From: Neolentinus lepideus HHB14362 ss-1 | Lineage: Eukaryota > Basidiomycota > Agaricomycetes > Gloeophyllales > Gloeophyllaceae | DNA: 64,000 nt | Assembly: GCA_001632425.1 (NCBI GenBank) | Contig: KV425574.1 | Span: forward strand, 103,005-167,004 | Direction: 5' to 3' | Shown: piece by piece, positions 60,558-64,000 of the stretch | Position numbering within the stretch: position 1 is the stretch's first letter | Layout of the letters: each line of letters opens with the position of its first letter | Made by a program: the position numbers and the translations under genes | The notes under the pieces: generated by a model | What the model was told of the DNA's origin: nothing | Databases searched by the model: none | Seen by the model: the letters and a program-made list of their open reading frames with translations, nothing else

Positions 60558-62025
60558 ATGGACGAACAAAACGCCCAAAAAATCATGTTCGACTATCTGA
60601 CAAGAACACAAGTCAAAGAGCTGATCCGGAAAGGCGGAAAGGATGGGACGAATACCACCAGCATTCATTACAGTTATAAGGACATCCATCTCGTTCGGCA
60701 CTGGCACTTGACCTTGAAGGATGTTGTGGAGTCGCCCTTCGCGTTTTGTCTCGGAAAGCCCGTCAAGCCTCGCCCACCAGCGACTGACCAGCCGAGCATA
60801 AGCAATGAGAAGACCGCCGAAGGAAGGCTAGAAAGGATTTTTTGGCCTCATGTCAGGACAGCACTAGAGGCTAGTCATCCGCATCTTCCCGAGGGCTTCA
60901 CTAAATTATTTTGCGACATCGGTGAGAGCGCTAGAAGGCACCCAGCTGGTATCCCAGATAGGGCCGGGCGAGAGACAGACGATATCGACACCGAGTGGCG
61001 CATCAACAGGTTACCGGGAGAAGTCAAGGTCTCTTGGAAGTGGAACTCGGATATGCCAACGGTGAATTCACGCAAGACAGACCGAGAGTACAGGCAGGTA
61101 TTATCCCAGCTCCTCTTTTACATGAAGGACCACATGTGTCGTTGGGGGTACATTATAACCAACAAGGAGCTCGTCTGCGCCCGCCGCCAGATATTGGAGG
61201 ATAACATCATAGAGGTAGCAGATGCCATACCGCTGACATACTACCACCAACCTCCCTACACTTGGAGCTTAGGGCCTGAGGTGTGCGTGTCATTCAATTT
61301 ACACCGTGTTTCCTGACGCTCATGATCCGTCTACTCTCTGCAGAAACGGTCGCTATCCCGAAGCCCAAGGAGAGCTCACAGCCTTGTTGGCCATCTGGTA
61401 CCTGCACATGCTCGCTTCCAATGATAGTCTATCGGACGGATGGTTCATTGGCTGGGGGCCTAAGAGGCTGGAGAACCGGGAGCAAGATGACGAAGGCGAA
61501 GAGGAAGATGAATGGGAGGACGAAACCGAGGGAGAAGACGAGGGAGAAGATACGGACGCAGAGGAAGAAGCTGCACAAGCCAAGTCTTTGAGTACAACTA
61601 CCTCTACCAAGGACGTGGAGAAGCAGCAAGACTGGGCTGATGCTGACGCAGAGCCCGTCGGAAAGAGCGACCCCGAGAATCCGCGTTTGGTTATAACTCT
61701 CCGAAATGTGCAAGCTAAGCCTCCAAAGACAGCTATCGCTAGCGAAGACGTGGAGCAGCAGGCTCAGGCGGATGCAAAGCCAGTTGGAAAGAGCAAGCCG
61801 GAAAAGGAGCGTTTGATCGTAACTCTCCGACGTAGCAAGAACAGCCGGAAGAAACCTTCAAACACGACCAGTGCAGGCAAGAGCAAGCGGAATGAGTCCT
61901 CGGAGACAGCTACTACGAGGACGAGCAGGCCCAAAGCGACTGAGAACTCAGGAGTCACCACGAGGTCCAAGGCGAAGGAGAATGAGAAGACTGTGCCTGC
62001 AAAACACAAGCCGAAGGTAGCCTGA
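60558..62025 (+). CDS. N3: RecB/PD-(D/E)XK-like protein, intact
   Basis: Exons 60558-61282 and 61344-62025 give 468 residues. The N-terminal domain (MDEQNAQKIMFDYLTRTQ, then SYKDIHLVRHWHLTLKD) and RIFWPHVRTALEA precede the core, RINRLPGEVKVSWKW with E155 and K157 (ExK), then QVLSQLLFYMKDH with Q184 and Y188 (QxxxY) and RWGYIITNKELVCARR. This is the motif order of RecB-like PD-(D/E)XK nuclease folds; the upstream Asp is not certain. The second exon has NGRYPEAQGELTALLAIWYL, a strongly acidic stretch (EDEWEDETEGEDEGED), two repeats built on PVGKSxPExxRLxVTLR, and a basic C-terminus like N2. Nuclease activity is predicted, not shown. K5 is its divergent partner. Confidence 0.7.
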
Positions 62026-62259
62026 GATGATCGCACAAGTAGGTCGGGAAGGTAGACAAGGTGTAGCCAAATATGCTTTCATGTCTTATGCCATATTCCA
62101 TTAATTCACGACGTCAATATATATGACAAGAAATATGCTTACTATGTTCTCACTAAACGAGGGACATCACGCTGGCTCGACTAAGAATGCAGTTGGACTA
62201 AAGATATAGATCGTGCTTCCAGACTCTCTTCCAAGAATTTCAGTAGCAAGGTACTTACA

Positions 62260-63057
62260 CTCCACCGACCAAGAGATGTTGGGAGGCGGGTCGAAGCTCT
62301 TCCACGTCTGGCGCAGCATGAACTGACTCCCCTATCATTGCAACATTAGGTACCTCCATGCTCGACCTAGTAGAGATGGTCTTCAACCGGTACGGCATCC
62401 GGTCACTTCGGTATGACGGGAAGATGGACCGGGAGTCTCGCGAGAAAGCATTGAGCACGTTTAAGAAGAGCTGCAGGCCGAAAATTCTACTTATCAGGTC
62501 GGCGAGTGTCAAGACCTGTTGGTATTGCAGCTAATTCCCGCTTTGACAGCACGAAATGCGGTGGTGTTGGGCTAAACTTGGTTTCTGCTAACCGGGTTGT
62601 CAAGTGTGTCCTCTTGTGTCTTTGGGTTCTGAGAGTGGGTCAAGCTGACGAGGATGGTAGTATGGACTTGTCGTGGAACTTTGCCACCGAGTCGCAGACG
62701 TACGACCATGTGCATCGACTGGGCCAGGAGAAGGAAGTGTTCGTGAAGCGGCTGATTGTCAAGGACATGATTGAGGAGCGGTGAGCTTTGTAGTCTTCGC
62801 TGGTTGGGCGGATTGATGAACTTGAATTTCGTGTAGGATGCTCAAGCTGCAAGCTTTGAAGACAGGTACGCTGGATGATGGAATGTGTGCGAGTAGTAGT
62901 GGCTGAATATATGTCGGTAGATTTGGCGAACGCTGCCCTCGGAGAGGGGACCAGGAACTTGCACAAGTTGTGCGTAAAGGACATCGTCAATGTAGGTTCC
63001 TCCACTTCCTCCACGCTGCGTGAAGACTCTTTCGCGAATGTGCTGGTGACTGCCTAG
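62260..63057 (+). pseudogene. C-terminal fragment of a SNF2-type helicase
   Basis: Only helicase lobe 2 is present: MLDLVEMVFNRYGIRSLRYD, TFKKSCRPKILLIS, then KCGGVGLNLVSANRVV (motif V), MDLSWNFATESQTYDHVHRL with HRLGQEKEVFVKRLIV (motif VI) and EERMLKLQALKT. The pattern fits RAD5/RAD16/HLTF-like SNF2 ATPases. Walker A and the DExH lobe are missing; N3 ends only about 230 bp upstream. So the gene was truncated, possibly when the K5/N3 segment was placed here. A last piece near 62920-63000 resembles the family C-terminus (GEGTRNLHKLCVKDIVNV). Confidence 0.6.
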
Positions 63058-63343
63058 CTATTTGGCATTAGATCGAATTAGACCTGTCTCTCGCACTCGT
63101 TCTCTGTTCTGCTCTTTTCTTTACAGTACTATATATCTCGCGCCGTCACCCAGGTCGAGGGCGCTGCTTCGTGAACGCAAAGCAATTCCTAATGATTGGC
63201 TACGATGGATAATAATGCAGTTACTGTACAACGCACATGCTGTACTATATGCACTTCCGTTATTGACAGTCTTTTCCCTCGCATGGGCTCGGGCTGGCTG
63301 TTAACAAGTACTTATTGATCGAGTAGAGTTTTCTTTACAAGAT

Positions 63344-63891
63344 TCAAAACAGCGCTGCTAGCAGGCCAACACCAGCTGCAGCCCACACGGCTGTATCAAT
63401 CTGGACACCTCCCATCGCCGCGGCGGTGCTGGTGGTGGGAGAGGACGGGATGCTGGTAGTGGGAGAAGGTGCGTTGCTGACGCTGGTGACAGTAGTGCCC
63501 GATGCTGAGATAGACGCGGAGGATAGTGTGCCTCCTAGAATTGATGCACTCCCGCTGCCCGACACTGTCGTTGGGACGGACACAGTCACGGTGGACGTCC
63601 CAGTCGAACTCGGCACGCTCGTTTGAATAGTGATACTACTCCGAGCAGTAGCAGTGGTCGACGTGTCAGGCAGGGAAGAGGTGACAGAGATCGAAATGGT
63701 GCTCAATGGGAGAGAGAGAGAGAGCTGGGCGAGAACGAAGGTTCAGCGTCCCCCCCTGCTCACGCGTCACGACGGACATAACATGCCTTGCTCACCCTGG
63801 AACACCGCTAGGGTGAATTGTAACTGTCCCACTAGATGAGACAGGCGGCGGCGGTGGCGAGGACGCTGAGAACGACGGCGACGACCTTCAT
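63344..63891 (-). CDS. Ser/Thr-rich secreted, probably GPI-anchored protein
   Basis: A minus-strand frame ends at 63344. It is composed of Ser/Thr/Val repeats (SSTGTSTVTVSVPTTVSGS), followed by STAAAMGGVQIDTAVWAAAG and a hydrophobic end VGLLAALF, the layout of a GPI-anchor signal. A candidate first exon starts at 63891 (MKVVAVVLSVLATAAACL), a good signal peptide, with SSGTVTIHPSGVPG in the next piece; the splice joining these is not settled. Such proteins are cell-wall or surface mannoprotein-like. A GA repeat lies at about 63711-63724. Confidence 0.5.
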
Positions 63892-64000
63892 GGTGGTAGC
63901 GGTAGCGGAGAGGTATGCCTCGTTGGAGCTGACATTTGGGCGTTCCATTCCTGTGCAGGAGGAGCATGTGGAGGGTGGCTATTTTTGGGACGACTAGGAA

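Overview
The window looks like nuclear DNA of a filamentous basidiomycete, most likely an Agaricomycete (polypore/mushroom group). Genes are split by many short GT-AG introns of about 50-65 bp, there are very small exons, spacing is compact, and the recognisable proteins are fungal housekeeping families. This placement is inferred from gene structure and protein character; no search was run.

Layout. (1) 1-4.4 kb: a rearranged cluster of a repeated accessory family. Here 'K' is a small protein-kinase-like protein, 'N' a RecB/PD-(D/E)XK-like protein, and 'C' an unrecognised reading frame convergent with K. A hAT-like element with an exact 8-bp target duplication sits in the N/K promoter. (2) 4.4-12.7 kb: sparse, with a small conserved protein, a 7TM-type membrane protein, a 424-bp MITE and a small foldback element. 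(3) 12.7-44.5 kb: dense housekeeping block. It holds an AhpD-like protein, a METTL14-type RNA methyltransferase subunit, a UBE2G1-type E2, RNA polymerase III subunit RPC2, a UBE2G2/Ubc7-type E2, D-arabinono-1,4-lactone oxidase, an HSP70/HSPA12-like ATPase, a small mitochondrial-type protein, NOC2, an uncharacterised protein, an ERCC6L2-like SNF2 ATPase and an otubain. (4) 44.9-53.3 kb: a second K/C/N cluster carrying a segmental duplication. (5) 53.6-57.7 kb: an unrecognised gene and two hypothetical proteins. (6) 59.1-62.0 kb: the only pair in which both K and N read fully open. A truncated SNF2 helicase relic and a Ser/Thr-rich, probably GPI-anchored, protein follow.

The most interesting feature is the recurrent head-to-head K/N pair, seen three times (N1-K2, K4-N2, K5-N3), plus a partnerless K3. 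The four complete K genes (K2-K5) share an exon architecture with a 477-nt exon 2 and have no disruptions. Two of the three N genes are broken: N1 is deleted and recombined, N2 has an in-frame stop. Every K-side promoter keeps a CACGTG palindrome. N carries ExK and QxxxY motifs of RecB-like nuclease folds; K carries the lysine, HxD..N and DFD motifs of a kinase fold. Preferential loss of the putative nuclease with retention of the kinase is what a toxin/antidote-like or effector/regulator pair would show, but that is inference. Introns were placed by eye from reading frame and GT-AG sites.
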